Positions 51,847 to 61,398 are shown, counted from the first letter of the stretch. The stretch is DNA of 64,000 nucleotides from Methylobacter sp015476545 (GCF_052162025.1 NZ_CP197401.1:3038001-3102000); one strand, 5' to 3'. Numbers and translations are program-made. Notes: generated by a model from the sequence alone, not told the origin.

Positions 51847-54501
51847 ATGATTCATATTAAATCTTTTCTCAGTAACGTCTATATAATCTCGATATTAGCT
51901 GTGACAGCTATCCTGATTATCTTGAAGGACCTCCAATTCACTTTCGGAGGCTCACCGCCGCTGCAGCTCTTTTTAATTGTAGTTGCTATCGCCGCCTGGC
52001 ACGGTGGATTGATCGCGGGTTTTTTCACTACGCTGTTGAGTGCGGCGGCAAGCGCTTATTTTTTAGTCGAGCCTCACGAATCTCTTTATATTGCCAAATC
52101 CAGCGACGTCCTACGCATTGCACTTTTAGTAAGTGTAGGCGCAATATTCAGCCTGATGATTTCGCTCTTATACAAGCGAGAAAAGCGAGTATTGCATAAG
52201 GTCATGGAGCGAGAGGAACAGCTTAAAAAGGAGATCGCCGAACGCGATAAAACAAGAGCGGAGCGGGACTTATATGTTGAACTCGCCAAAAGCAGCACCG
52301 AATTTATCGGCATGTGCGATATGGAATTTATGCCTTTTTTTATCAACGATGCCGGCTTACGCCTCGTAGGTCTGGATAGTCTCGAGCAAGGGCTAAAAAC
52401 ACCGGTCAAAGAATTCTTTTTTCCGGAAGATCAGGAATTCGTCATGAATGAGTTCTTTCCCATGGTATTGAAGAACGGCCGTAATGTTAGTGAAATCCGC
52501 CTGCGGCACTTTAAAACCGGCAAAGCCGTATGGATTATCTACAATGTCTTCACGCTAAAGGACTTAAACGGCAAAATAGCTAGCCTGGCCACAGTAAGCA
52601 TGGACATCACTGACCGCAAGCGAGTCGAAGAAGCTTTGCGAGAAAGCCAAATCGATCTGAATCGCGCCCAGGCGGTTGCTCATGTTGGCAGTTGGCGCAT
52701 GGATATTCACAAAAATATACTGGAATGGTCAGACGAAAATTATCGAATTTTTGGTGTCTCCAAAGGCACGCCTTTGACCTATGAGTCTTTTCTTGACGCT
52801 GTCCATCCCGCAGACCGGGAGTTGGTCGACAAAACCTGGAAAGAGGCGCTTGCCGGCAAGCACTACGACCTTGAGCACCGGCTGATAGTGGGAAAAAAAA
52901 TCAAATGGGTACGTGAACTGGCTGAACTGGAATTCGACGAGCATGGCTCGCTGCTAGGCGCCTTCGGCACAACTGAAGATATTACCGATATCAAAGGGGC
53001 TCAAGAAGCACTGCATCATGAACGCGCCTTCCTCAGACAAGTCATCGACGCGGCCCCTAGCATGATTTTCGTCAAGGATAAAGAAGGACGGTTCATCTTA
53101 GCCAATAATAGCTTGGCTCACTGCTATGGTACAGATCCGGAAGGCTTGATCGGTTTGACTGATGCGGACTTCAATTTCGATGCTGACGAGGTGGCTCATT
53201 TCCGTCAAGACGACCTCGATGTGATACGCAACCGCAAGCCCCAAATTATTCCTGAAGAGAAAGTCACCTGTCGGGATGGCGTCATCCGCTGGTACAGCAC
53301 CGTCAAGATTCCGCTATTTGAGGACGACAATAGCTGTAATAAGCTGCTGGGCGTAGCATCCGATATTACCGAGCGCAAACGCGCCGAAGAAGCGCTACGC
53401 CTGGCGGACCGACGTAAAGACGAGTTTCTGGCGATGCTGGCCCACGAGCTGCGCAATCCGCTGGCGCCCATCCGCAATGCCGTGCAGTTGCTGAAAATGC
53501 TGGAACCGACTGATCCCAAGCTGGCATGGAGCCGCAATGTCATTGATCGCCAAGTGACTCATATGGCCCGGCTGCTTGATGACCTGCTGGATGTGGCGCG
53601 CATCATGCAAGGCAAAATCCGGCTGAATATGGAGAGGTTCGAACTTACCGAGATTTTGAATAATGCGATTGAAACCAGCCGCCCTCTGATCGAATCACGC
53701 GGCCAGGAATTGATCATCTCACAGACTACGACGCCGCCATGGATCGAAGGCGACCGTATTCGGCTGGCGCAGGTATTGTCCAATTTGCTGAACAATGCCG
53801 CCAAATACACCAGCGAAGGCGGAAAAATCACGCTCAGCGTAATGCGGGAAGATTCCTCTGCCGTCATCGAGGTACGGGACACGGGCATAGGCATCTCTCC
53901 CGATATCCTGCCGCAGATATTCGACCTCTTCACCCAGGCCGACCATTCTCTGGCCCATGCCCAAGGCGGACTGGGCATCGGGCTGACGCTGGTGCGGGAG
54001 CTGATCGAGATACACGGCGGCACGGTCACGGCCTCGAGCGCCGGCATCGGCCAGGGCAGCACCTTTACGGTGCGATTGCCAGCATTACCGGCGCCATCCT
54101 CCGCTATTGAATCCGTGCAGGCAAAATCCGTGTTGCCGATGCCCAAATTCCGCATTCTGGTGGTCGATGACTATGCCGATGCGGCCGAGAGCCTGACGAT
54201 GCTGCTGCAGGCGGAAGGGCATGCGGTGGAAACCGCCGACTGCGGCCTGAAGGCGCTCGAGCGGGCGCAGGCGTTCCGGCCGCAGGTGGTGCTGCTGGAC
54301 ATCGGCCTGCCCGACCTGGACGGTTACGAGGTGGCCCGGCGGCTGCGCGCCCTGCCCGAAACGCATGATGCGGTCCTGGTTGCCCTGACCGGCTACGGCC
54401 AGACCGAAGACCGCGAACGCTCGCGCTCGGCCGGCTTCAACCACCATTTGCTCAAGCCGGTAAATTTTGAGAAGTTATCGGCCTTACTGACAGCCGCATA
54501 G
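51847..54501 (+). CDS. Membrane hybrid histidine kinase with three PAS domains
   Basis: 884 residues. About three to four N-terminal membrane segments (10-110) of DUF4118/KdpD type. Coiled coil (110-145). PAS near 150-265 (STEFIGMCDMEFMPFFINDA), PAS near 270-390 (VAHVGSWRMDIHKNILEWSDENYRIF) and PAS near 395-515 (VIDAAPSMIFVKDKEGRF). HisKA with AHELRNPLAPIRNAVQLL (His near 535). HATPase (LSNLLNNAAKYTSEGG, DTGIGI, GLGIGLTLVRELI). C-terminal receiver (about 768-880). The receiver and the end of the HATPase are nearly identical to the kinase at 55105-57282, in opposite orientation. Stimulus unknown. Confidence 0.85.
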   Translation: MIHIKSFLSNVYIISILAVTAILIILKDLQFTFGGSPPLQLFLIVVAIAAWHGGLIAGFFTTLLSAAASAYFLVEPHESLYIAKSSDVLRIALLVSVGAIFSLMISLLYKREKRVLHKVMEREEQLKKEIAERDKTRAERDLYVELAKSSTEFIGMCDMEFMPFFINDAGLRLVGLDSLEQGLKTPVKEFFFPEDQEFVMNEFFPMVLKNGRNVSEIRLRHFKTGKAVWIIYNVFTLKDLNGKIASLATVSMDITDRKRVEEALRESQIDLNRAQAVAHVGSWRMDIHKNILEWSDENYRIFGVSKGTPLTYESFLDAVHPADRELVDKTWKEALAGKHYDLEHRLIVGKKIKWVRELAELEFDEHGSLLGAFGTTEDITDIKGAQEALHHERAFLRQVIDAAPSMIFVKDKEGRFILANNSLAHCYGTDPEGLIGLTDADFNFDADEVAHFRQDDLDVIRNRKPQIIPEEKVTCRDGVIRWYSTVKIPLFEDDNSCNKLLGVASDITERKRAEEALRLADRRKDEFLAMLAHELRNPLAPIRNAVQLLKMLEPTDPKLAWSRNVIDRQVTHMARLLDDLLDVARIMQGKIRLNMERFELTEILNNAIETSRPLIESRGQELIISQTTTPPWIEGDRIRLAQVLSNLLNNAAKYTSEGGKITLSVMREDSSAVIEVRDTGIGISPDILPQIFDLFTQADHSLAHAQGGLGIGLTLVRELIEIHGGTVTASSAGIGQGSTFTVRLPALPAPSSAIESVQAKSVLPMPKFRILVVDDYADAAESLTMLLQAEGHAVETADCGLKALERAQAFRPQVVLLDIGLPDLDGYEVARRLRALPETHDAVLVALTGYGQTEDRERSRSAGFNHHLLKPVNFEKLSALLTAA

Positions 54502-54681
54502 AGGTTTATCATTACTAAAAGCAGCCAGACTCTAAATGCCTTGCTCTAATCTGAAGACGCCTCTGTTTAACTGAGGCTATGCGGTGAGCTGAAACATTCA
54601 TCAAACGCACTCTGCAGGGTCGAATTCACTTGTGCCCCTGGTGGGTATTCGGCCTGAAACGCTTTCCCAAGTATGTGCATT

Positions 54682-55084
54682 AATAACGAATGTTACGCAG
54701 TTAGTTGAAGTTAGATTGGTTTAGCAGAGTATCGCTAGCGCGACGGTTGTGTTAATCGGGGTTGTTGCACCCGAAGGCGAGTTCCTTGCTTTTAACAGCC
54801 TGTGTAGGCTGGGTTGGCGCTCTAGCGGAAACCCGGCATGGGCGGCCGAAATGCTGGGTTTAGCAATCCAGCCTAGCCCGCTACCCAGCCAAATCCACTG
54901 TAGGGTACGCATCGCGTACCTTCTCAGTGTCTAAATCAAGCCTCAAGAGGTACGCGATGCGTACCCTACGAAGATGGGGAGACGCCAAATGCCGGGTTTA
55001 TCAACCCAGCCTACCGCCGCAAAAGCTGCGATACTTGGCGCGACAAACGGGATGAAACCGCCCGTGCATAACATCAGTTAATCA
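54682..55084. mobile_element. Second full MITE copy, reversed and enlarged by a nested palindrome
   Basis: Ends AATAACGAATGTTACGCAG (from 54682) and TGCATAACATCAGTTAAT (to about 55084) are the terminal repeats of the 33695 element. The interior GGCGGCCGAAATGCTGGGTT and CGACAAACGGGATGAAACC are its reverse complement. It is about 403 bp against 265 bp because a hairpin block sits inside, at 54901-54968, flanked by duplicated AAATGC(T/C)GGGTTTA segments. It lies between two convergent kinase genes. Confidence 0.7.
54901..54968. repeat. Nested 20-bp perfect inverted repeat
   Basis: Arms 54901-54920 (beginning TAGGGTACGCATCG) and 54949-54968 are exact reverse complements with a 28-nt loop. Each arm is itself partly palindromic (GGTACGC...GCGTACC). 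It resembles a REP/BIME-type mobile hairpin inserted in the MITE. Confidence 0.75.
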
Positions 55085-55104
55085 ATAACAGCAATGCCAG
55101 CCAG

Positions 55105-57282
55105 TTATGCAGAGGCCAGCAAATCCGATAATTTTTCAAAATTTACCGGCTTGAGCAAATGGTGGTTGAAGCCGGCCGAGCGCGAGCGTTCGCGGTCTTC
55201 GGTCTGGCCGTAGCCGGTCAGGGCAACCAGAACCGCATCATGCGTTTCGGGCAGGGCGCGCAGCCGCCGGGCCACTTCGTAACCGTCCAGGTCGGGCAGA
55301 CCGATGTCCAGCAGCACCACCTGCGGCCGGAACGCCTGCGCCCGCTCGAGCGCCTTCAGGCCGCAGTCGGCGGTTTCCACCGCGTGCCCTTCCGCCTGCA
55401 GCAGCAGGGTCAGGCTCTCGGCCGCGTCGGCATAGTCATCGACCACCAGAATGCGGCGCTCGGATAATAAAGAAGCAGATGTATTGCCCATAGAAGCGCT
55501 CACTGATTCGACGGCGAATTGACTAGCCGGCAAGAGCGGCAGCCGCACCGTAAAGGTGCTGCCCTGGCCGATGCCGGCGCTCGAGGCCGTGACCGTGCCG
55601 CCGTGCTTCTCTACCAGCCGGCGCACCAGCGTCAGCCCAAGCCCAAGCCCTCCCTGTGAATGGGCCAGGGAACGGTCGGCCTGGGTAAAGAGATCAAAAA
55701 CATGCGCAAGAAGATCCGGGGCAATGCCGATGCCGGTATCTTCCACGCGTATCAGCACGTAAATGCCGGTCCGTACAGCGCTGATCGTGATCTTGCCGTT
55801 TTCCTCTGTATATTTGGCAGCGTTGTTCAGCAGATTGGTTATGATCTGTTCCAGCCGCGTCGCATCGCCTTCCACCCATTGAGGTTCATCCGGCAGGGAA
55901 ACCACGAGCTGATGTTTTCGCTCTTCAATCAAAGGCAGGCAGTCTTCCACTGCATGCACGATAATATCGGTTAAATCGCAGCGTTCCATTTGCAGGCGGA
56001 TTTTATTCTGAATGATGCGCGCCACATCGAGCAGGTCATCGAGCAGTCGCGCCATATGGGTGACTTGTCGGTCAATCAACATATGTCCCCATTCAAGCGT
56101 GGCATCCGGATGATTCTGCTTTTTTAACACATGCAGCGCATGACGGATGGGCGCCAGCGGATTGCGCAGTTCATGGGCCAGCATCGCCAGAAACTCGTCC
56201 TTGTGGCGGTCGGTTTCGCGTAGCGCCTGTTCCATCCGTTTTCTTTCGGCAATCTCGTTGCTCAACACTTCATTGGTATGCGCAAGCTCAGAAGTTCTCT
56301 CCCGCACACGAATTTCCAACTCTTCGTGAGACTTCTGAAGCGCTTCTTCCGCCAACTTTTGTTCAGTGATATCCGTGCAGGTTCCTATCCATTCCCGGAC
56401 CGTTCCATCCGCTTCCAATACCGGCACCCCGCGCTCAGAGATATGGCGATACTCGCCGTCATGCCTGTGCAAGCGATACTCTGCGTTGTGCATGGAGCAT
56501 GTCCTCACAGCCTGCAACCAACGCATCATAGTATTATGGCGGTCTTCCGGATGAACGGCATTGATCCATCCATGGCCTTTGACTTCAGCCTCGTTTTGGC
56601 CTGTAAATGCCCGCCAGCTAGGTATATCTTCAGCAACTTCGCCCAAAGGATTAGTGGTCCATACAATTTGTGTGGTGGCAATAGCCAAGGATCGGTATCG
56701 CTCCTCGCTGAGACGCAACGCTTTTTCCAGGCTGTTCCGGGACTGAATTTCCTTCTCAAGTTCAGCATTGCGCTGAGCCAGCTCAGCCGTACGGTCAACG
56801 ACTTCAGATTCCAGTTCCTGCAATACCTGATGAAGCTGATCCTGGACAGTCCGCCTTGTCAATTCCAGTGAACGCCTTTCCAGTTCCACAGCGACGATAT
56901 TGGCAAGATTCGCTATATAAGGTTCGTAAGGCAAAAACTCATCAAAGTTCTCAATCGAGTAAATCAAAAAACCATATAATTTTGATGAGGTACGTAGCGG
57001 CAGGCGACGCAAGCTCACCTGCTCCATCGAGCAAAGCCCGACAATATCAAATGGCATGTCCCAATTGTTGGCACACTCGGAGCAGTTTATGAGGGGCTCC
57101 GAAATTGTCGACTTCACGGTGCCTTCCAAACAGAAATATACCGCCGCCAGCCCCGGCACTATCCGATTCAGCGCCTTATTGACAAAATCAACAATGGTCT
57201 TTTGGTCCGGAAGAATGCACAAGGTGCCGGGAATAACAAATAATTTGCCAAGAACTTCGGCTTTACATTGAGTAGTCATCAT
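55105..57282 (-). CDS. GAF-PAS hybrid histidine kinase
   Basis: 725 residues, no membrane segment. N-terminal GAF-like region (about 20-145, with CSECANNW and CSMEQ cysteines that might bind a ligand or metal; speculative), coiled coil, PAS with PAC (about 190-310: WTTNPLGEVAEDIPSWRAFTG, EWIGTCTDITEQK), coiled coil, HisKA (AHELRNPLAPIRHALHVL, His near 375), HATPase (ITNLLNNAAKYTEENG, DTGIGI, GLGLGLTLVRRLV) and receiver (about 608-720, LLDIGLPDLDGYEVARRL). It lies 77 bp downstream of a MEDS-domain gene on the same strand and probably forms an operon with it. Confidence 0.85.
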   Translation of the reverse strand: MMTTQCKAEVLGKLFVIPGTLCILPDQKTIVDFVNKALNRIVPGLAAVYFCLEGTVKSTISEPLINCSECANNWDMPFDIVGLCSMEQVSLRRLPLRTSSKLYGFLIYSIENFDEFLPYEPYIANLANIVAVELERRSLELTRRTVQDQLHQVLQELESEVVDRTAELAQRNAELEKEIQSRNSLEKALRLSEERYRSLAIATTQIVWTTNPLGEVAEDIPSWRAFTGQNEAEVKGHGWINAVHPEDRHNTMMRWLQAVRTCSMHNAEYRLHRHDGEYRHISERGVPVLEADGTVREWIGTCTDITEQKLAEEALQKSHEELEIRVRERTSELAHTNEVLSNEIAERKRMEQALRETDRHKDEFLAMLAHELRNPLAPIRHALHVLKKQNHPDATLEWGHMLIDRQVTHMARLLDDLLDVARIIQNKIRLQMERCDLTDIIVHAVEDCLPLIEERKHQLVVSLPDEPQWVEGDATRLEQIITNLLNNAAKYTEENGKITISAVRTGIYVLIRVEDTGIGIAPDLLAHVFDLFTQADRSLAHSQGGLGLGLTLVRRLVEKHGGTVTASSAGIGQGSTFTVRLPLLPASQFAVESVSASMGNTSASLLSERRILVVDDYADAAESLTLLLQAEGHAVETADCGLKALERAQAFRPQVVLLDIGLPDLDGYEVARRLRALPETHDAVLVALTGYGQTEDRERSRSAGFNHHLLKPVNFEKLSDLLASA

Positions 57283-57359
57283 GGATAAAGCTGGCTATAA
57301 AACAATGATTTGGCATGTGGAAATACCGTCTGCTAACCGAAACCCAAAAAAATCCGTTC

Positions 57360-57998
57360 TTATGATGCGGAAGCTAACACATTATGTTTTTTAGGTCGTT
57401 GATAATAGGGGTTATGCACAACTTGTCCGGCTACGATCATCATGGGATGAACATTCAGCACATCAAAAAGAGTCGCACCGTCTATTTTGTTAACGTCATA
57501 CTGGCAGATAACGCCGTGGACAGGATATTCTTCCACCAGAGTGTTAAGCATCGCTTCGTATTCGACCCAGCGTTCAGCGCCGGGCATGCCCTTGCACAGC
57601 CAGCTCGTGTCTCCAGTCATGCGTACTCCCGCAAATCTTTCATGCTGGGCTTGCCTATAAAGCGCACGCCAATGATCAATCACGCGTTCCGGCATAAAGG
57701 TGCCATCGGGACAATAAGATGTCTCCGCCTGAGCCAGAATCAGTTGTTCCGGTTTAATATTGCCGGGAGGCGAAATTCCTAGCTGAGAAAGGCATTCACC
57801 CATTTCATTTGAGGAAGGTGTGGAGGGAATATCTGCAAGATAGGCGACTTTTTCGCCGGCAGCCAGTCCGCTTTGGACAAATTCCGCGATAGTACGCCGC
57901 CGCTCATTTTCATTATTGTACAAATAACAGATGTGCAGTCCTGCCGGAAAAGTCTGCTCATTGAAACCGAATGAAACCTGATGACTAGCTTGACACAT
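57360..57998 (-). CDS. MEDS-domain (DcmR-type sensory) protein
   Basis: 212 residues, MEDS domain throughout: HICYLYNNENERRRTIAEFVQSGLAAGEKV, FMPERVIDHWRALYRQA, GVRMTGDTSWLCKGMPGAERWVEYEAMLN, HGVICQYDVNKIDGATLFDVLNVHPMMIV. The domain was named for methanogen/methylotroph DcmR-type sensors of C1 compounds, and DcmR controls dichloromethane use. Here no helix-turn-helix is attached, so it should act through a partner, most simply the hybrid kinase just downstream. GAGGTG ribosome-binding site before ATG 57998. Confidence 0.85.
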   Translation of the reverse strand: MCQASHQVSFGFNEQTFPAGLHICYLYNNENERRRTIAEFVQSGLAAGEKVAYLADIPSTPSSNEMGECLSQLGISPPGNIKPEQLILAQAETSYCPDGTFMPERVIDHWRALYRQAQHERFAGVRMTGDTSWLCKGMPGAERWVEYEAMLNTLVEEYPVHGVICQYDVNKIDGATLFDVLNVHPMMIVAGQVVHNPYYQRPKKHNVLASAS

Positions 57999-58641
57999 AT
58001 AAACACCTCTACAAGACTATAAATCGAAATCTGCTAGTTTTTAAAAGTACAACGCTTATCAATGGAAAGGACAGATATCAAGGGAATTACTTGATTAAGT
58101 GCTGCCTCATAGTTAATGATTTTATTATTGTTTTTAACTCTGATAAAACGGTGAATCTCAGCTTTTGGCCAAGAATCCCAATTGTTCGATTGTATCAACT
58201 ATTAACTTTTTGTATCGCTATTTTTTCGAAAATCAAAACACGGTCTTTTCTGAAGTTTATCGATTTTCACTAAGAATTTAACTGCATAGGATCAGTCTCT
58301 GTAATTACAGGCAAAGATTTTCCCGGGAACCATAAAGTTCCAGATAACCGCTAAAAATTCCACTACCAATTATAACGTTCAAAGTCGGCGGGCTTGGCCG
58401 GTATTTAAGGCTTTTAATTGCATAGTCGCCCTTCGGCCGGGAAATATCCCATTAATGGCGCTCACTAATAAAAAGGGTTTATAAAAACGCTTGTCTCAGC
58501 CCCCTGGCAGTGATAGAGTCCAGACCCAAATGCAGCCTATGGAATATAATTTTATTGCCGCATCTTAATGCGGCCGGCGCGAGGCACGGCAACTGAATTT
58601 AAGAGCTAGTCACTCATACAATTTCATTAATCAGGAGCATT
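57999..58641. other. Large intergenic region before lepB
   Basis: 643 bp without a convincing gene. A 60-codon frame at 58091-58273 has no ribosome-binding site. TCCCGGGAACCATAAAGTTCC near 58322 and GCCCTTCGGCCGGG near 58427 give weak hairpins. I recognise no riboswitch core. The lepB ribosome-binding site AGGAG (58632) is at the right end. Confidence 0.4.
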
Positions 58642-59307
58642 ATGCGAAACTGGATCAAAGACAATGGAGGCTTCATCGCCTTCTTACTCTGCTTCGTTTT
58701 TTTCCGCACAGCAATTGCGGATTGGAATACAATTCCATCGGGTTCAATGCGCCCCAATTTGCTTGAAGGAGACGTTGTTTTTGTGAACCGTCTTGCCTAT
58801 GATTTCAAGCTCCCGCTGACGGATATCGTCGTTGCGCACATTGGTGAGCCAAGGCGCGGGGATATTGCTACTTTTTCATCGCCCAAAGACGGTAAACGAC
58901 TGATCAAACGCATTATCGCCCTGCCGGGCGACCGGGTTGAAATGCGGGACGAGATTCTGTTCATCAATGGCAAGGCCGCCGAATACAGTGAACCGAAAGC
59001 ATTGTGGGAGCCAAATGAAGGCGGCGGCATCAAGGCATTACGTTTAACTGAAACCTCTGGCCAGAACAAGCGGCAAATTCAGCTGCTTGCAGGCCTGTTT
59101 GCTAAAAGCACTTTCGGCCCAATGGAAGTTCCCGAAGGAAATTTTTTGATGCTTGGCGACAACCGCGACAACAGTGCAGATTCTCGCTATTTTGGCTTTG
59201 TGCCTCGTCATCTGCTGATCGGACAGGCCCAGCGAATACTGGTGTCTGCGGATATCAAGGGAAGCTGGATTCTACGCCTTGAGCGGTTCGGGCAGCGCTT
59301 ACAATGA
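58642..59307 (+). CDS. lepB: Signal peptidase I
   Basis: 221 residues. One N-terminal membrane segment (FIAFLLCFVFFRTAIAD), catalytic Ser35 in IPSGSMRP, general-base lysine in KRLIKRIIALPGD, and the C-terminal GDNRDNSADSRYFG box. It is shorter than E. coli LepB (324), with one rather than two membrane spans. It removes Sec signal peptides at the periplasmic face. It is not next to lepA or rnc, so it may be an additional copy. AGGAG site upstream. Confidence 0.9.
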   Translation: MRNWIKDNGGFIAFLLCFVFFRTAIADWNTIPSGSMRPNLLEGDVVFVNRLAYDFKLPLTDIVVAHIGEPRRGDIATFSSPKDGKRLIKRIIALPGDRVEMRDEILFINGKAAEYSEPKALWEPNEGGGIKALRLTETSGQNKRQIQLLAGLFAKSTFGPMEVPEGNFLMLGDNRDNSADSRYFGFVPRHLLIGQAQRILVSADIKGSWILRLERFGQRLQ

Positions 59308-59403
59308 CATCGAGCAGGACTTACACAGTTTGCCTGTTCAACCGCCGAAAAAGAAAATAGACGCTAGTGGAAGATATTGGCCTTTATCTCCATTTTTGGA
59401 AAA

Positions 59404-59619
59404 TCATCTTTTCTTTTTATCGGCCTCGGGGAGCAAATCCACCAAAGTGCAGTTTAAGGCTTTGGCCAATCGCCTGAGCACATCAATGGACACATTTTCG
59501 GCGCTGCCGCCTTCAACCTTGCTGATCATCGATTGGGTTACGCCCGAACGAACCTCAAGCTCTTTTTGGACCAAACCCAGTTCAAGTCGCTTGCGCTTTA
59601 TAATGTCGCCAATTTGCAT
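59404..59619 (-). CDS. Xre-family transcriptional repressor, phage type
   Basis: 71 residues, one helix-turn-helix domain over most of its length: IGDIIKRKRLELGLVQKELEVRSGVTQSMISKVEGGSAENVSIDVLRRLAKALN. Size and layout match phage and plasmid Xre/Cro-type regulators without a C-terminal domain. A perfect palindrome lies 34 bp upstream of its start and reappears ahead of the phage-like genes at 61890, so it probably represses itself and them. Confidence 0.85.
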   Translation of the reverse strand: MQIGDIIKRKRLELGLVQKELEVRSGVTQSMISKVEGGSAENVSIDVLRRLAKALNCTLVDLLPEADKKKR

Positions 59620-59652
59620 CGGATAGCCAACCCTAAGTGAAACGCGACATTA

Positions 59653-59668
59653 TATGAATATATTCATA
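59653..59668. promoter_or_regulatory. Probable Xre operator, copy 1
   Basis: TATGAATATATTCATA, a perfect 16-bp palindrome. It sits just upstream of the xre start at 59619 and is identical to 61890-61905. Confidence 0.7.
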
Positions 59669-59718
59669 AGGAAAGCAAAAAAAGCCGCCGAAGCGGCTCT
59701 GATATCGATGGGAAAAGA

Positions 59719-60222
59719 TTATCGGATAGCCAGGCGCGTGCTATTGACCAGTTCAGCGCCGGGCACCGTTTCGCCGGCTTTGATCGCATCCCTGATCGCG
59801 GCTTTATTGATTCTCCAGGTGGTAACCGGTTCCTTGAACTGGTCCGGAATCGCGTTTTCATCTACGATATGAATGGCCGATGGATTATCCTGGATCGACA
59901 GTTTGAAGTACGGGCATTCAATTGTGCTGATGCCGGTGTGCTCCATATTGCCTTTCAGGTAATCCTTCAGCCATTTAGCGCGGCTCTCCAAGATTCTCCG
60001 GCGCTTGTTCATATCCGCCTCGGCATTTTTAATCGCCTCGGCCGTGGCTTCCATGTTACGCAGGAATTTGGCTACGTTGATCGCCTTGTCTTCCAGTTCG
60101 CCGCTTAACGCTTCCAGCGTGCCGTTAACGACTTCAGCCGGAAGATCGGCCTCCGGATCGGTCAAGGCGTCCAGCGCTTCAAGGTAATTGGCGCTCAACT
60201 GATAGAGAGTCAAACGGCTCAC
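59719..60222 (-). CDS. Siphovirus Gp157-family protein
   Basis: 167 residues. Gp157 pattern: LYQLSANYLEALDALTDPEAD, LEALSGELEDKAINVAKFLRN, AEADMNKRRRILESRAKWLKDYL and FKLSIQDNPSAIHI. Predicted helical hairpin followed by a small beta domain. The family occurs in phage early regions near recombination genes and ssb, and has been linked to phage resistance in Streptococcus. It overlaps the upstream gene by 4 bp (ATGA), so both are co-translated. Confidence 0.85.
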   Translation of the reverse strand: MSRLTLYQLSANYLEALDALTDPEADLPAEVVNGTLEALSGELEDKAINVAKFLRNMEATAEAIKNAEADMNKRRRILESRAKWLKDYLKGNMEHTGISTIECPYFKLSIQDNPSAIHIVDENAIPDQFKEPVTTWRINKAAIRDAIKAGETVPGAELVNSTRLAIR

Positions 60223-61046
60223 TGTGCCGACCTCGCAAACTGATCAAGCTTGCGGTAAAGGACCTGGTAAAATTCCGGGTCAAGTTCTTCAAAGTCGGCG
60301 AAGCGTTTCTTCGAAGCCTTAATCATCCAGTTTTTAACTCTGTCCCGATCCAGGCCCAGCTCTTCAATCCTGGCTTCAAGCTGCCGATGCTGATCCTCGG
60401 TAATGAGCTGAACACTGCTGTCCGGTTCAATCTCAGGCAGTTGGGCGTTTTCTTCTGCGCGGCGCTGCATCATATCTTCGATATCCTGCGTGAAGACTTC
60501 GGATAAGCCCGCCATCCTCAGCGTTGCATCGATGTGGGCCGATTTCTCGGCCATTTTCAGCGCTTTGTTAATATCACCGTAATCCTGGGCAAGAAGACGG
60601 GCTCCTACTCCATCGGCCACTACACGGCCGGAAGGGTCCAGGATCTCGCAACGGATAATGATCTGGCTCAGTTTCGCGCCCGTGAGCGCGGCCTTTTCAT
60701 AATCCGGCAAGGTCGGATACCGAACCGTCAATCCCAGCATGCCGCAGATTTTCTCGGCGCCGGGCTTGAACAGGCTGGGTTTGCTAAAATGCGCCGGATT
60801 TCTGCAATCCTTGCCGGCATGGCATTTGCTGCGGCTGACAACATGAACTCTGCCGTAATCGATGCCTTCCACCAGAGCATCGTGCACCCATGCCATAAGC
60901 ACGGCGCGATTGGCCCTGCGCCGGTCCAGACCTTCTCTGAAAGTATCGGCCGGCAGATCCAGCGGGTTCGCGGAAATGACCGGCAATGGGTTATGTTCAT
61001 TTTTGACCGGCTTTGCCTGGTCAACTAATTGGGTTGATGAATACAT
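60219..61046 (-). CDS. Phage early protein, possibly single-strand annealing-type
   Basis: 275 residues. I do not recognise it with certainty. It has a CHAGKDCRNPAH segment (about 75-86) that could hold zinc, then FSKPSLFKPGAEKICGMLGL and an alternating beta region (KLSQIIIRCEILDPSGRVVADGVGARL), MAEKSAHIDATLRMAGLSEVFTQDIEDM, and a helical C-terminus. Genes directly before Gp157 in phages often encode ERF/RecT-like annealing proteins, and the GAEKICGMLGL region recalls proteins found at that place. Function assigned by neighbourhood only. Confidence 0.5.
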   Translation of the reverse strand: MYSSTQLVDQAKPVKNEHNPLPVISANPLDLPADTFREGLDRRRANRAVLMAWVHDALVEGIDYGRVHVVSRSKCHAGKDCRNPAHFSKPSLFKPGAEKICGMLGLTVRYPTLPDYEKAALTGAKLSQIIIRCEILDPSGRVVADGVGARLLAQDYGDINKALKMAEKSAHIDATLRMAGLSEVFTQDIEDMMQRRAEENAQLPEIEPDSSVQLITEDQHRQLEARIEELGLDRDRVKNWMIKASKKRFADFEELDPEFYQVLYRKLDQFARSAQ

Positions 61047-61131
61047 AAAATACTATTCCTAACTGTGCGAAATAAATAATACAGCGGAGCAAGCGGCTAC
61101 AAGCCCCGCCAATTTGCTTAATATTCCTCGA

Positions 61132-61320
61132 TTAAAAATGGCCGTTGCCGAACGATCGGCTTTGGTATATCCCCAAACCCAATCGCCGCACTGATGACGG
61201 CTTAACAATGCCGACGGCGAAATTTTCGATTGCGGCCCAATCGTCATTCTGCCTTGTTTTGGCAATGATTGACTCGAAGCAAAACAACGGCTTAACTTGA
61301 TTTATTGATTGAGTTGACAT
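61132..61320 (-). CDS. Small phage-region protein, unknown
   Basis: 62 residues with a good ribosome-binding site (AGGAGCTGAAAGATT before ATG). Sequence MSTQSINQVKPLFCFESIIA; no family recognised. A competing frame (61059-61265) overlaps it and lacks such a site. It lies between two phage-like genes on the same strand, as small early ORFs often do. Confidence 0.4.
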   Translation of the reverse strand: MSTQSINQVKPLFCFESIIAKTRQNDDWAAIENFAVGIVKPSSVRRLGLGIYQSRSFGNGHF

Positions 61321-61398
61321 AATCTTTCAGCTCCTAACGTGCGAATTTAGGAAAATGTGAGCCAGGGCGGCTACCCTGAGCCACATAGGAAACACCTA

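Noticed and set aside
58091..58273. 60-codon ORF before lepB
   Set aside because: No ribosome-binding site, and composition looks like AT-rich non-coding DNA.
61059..61265. 68-codon ORF overlapping the small phage-region gene
   Set aside because: It conflicts with the frame at 61132-61320, which has a good ribosome-binding site.
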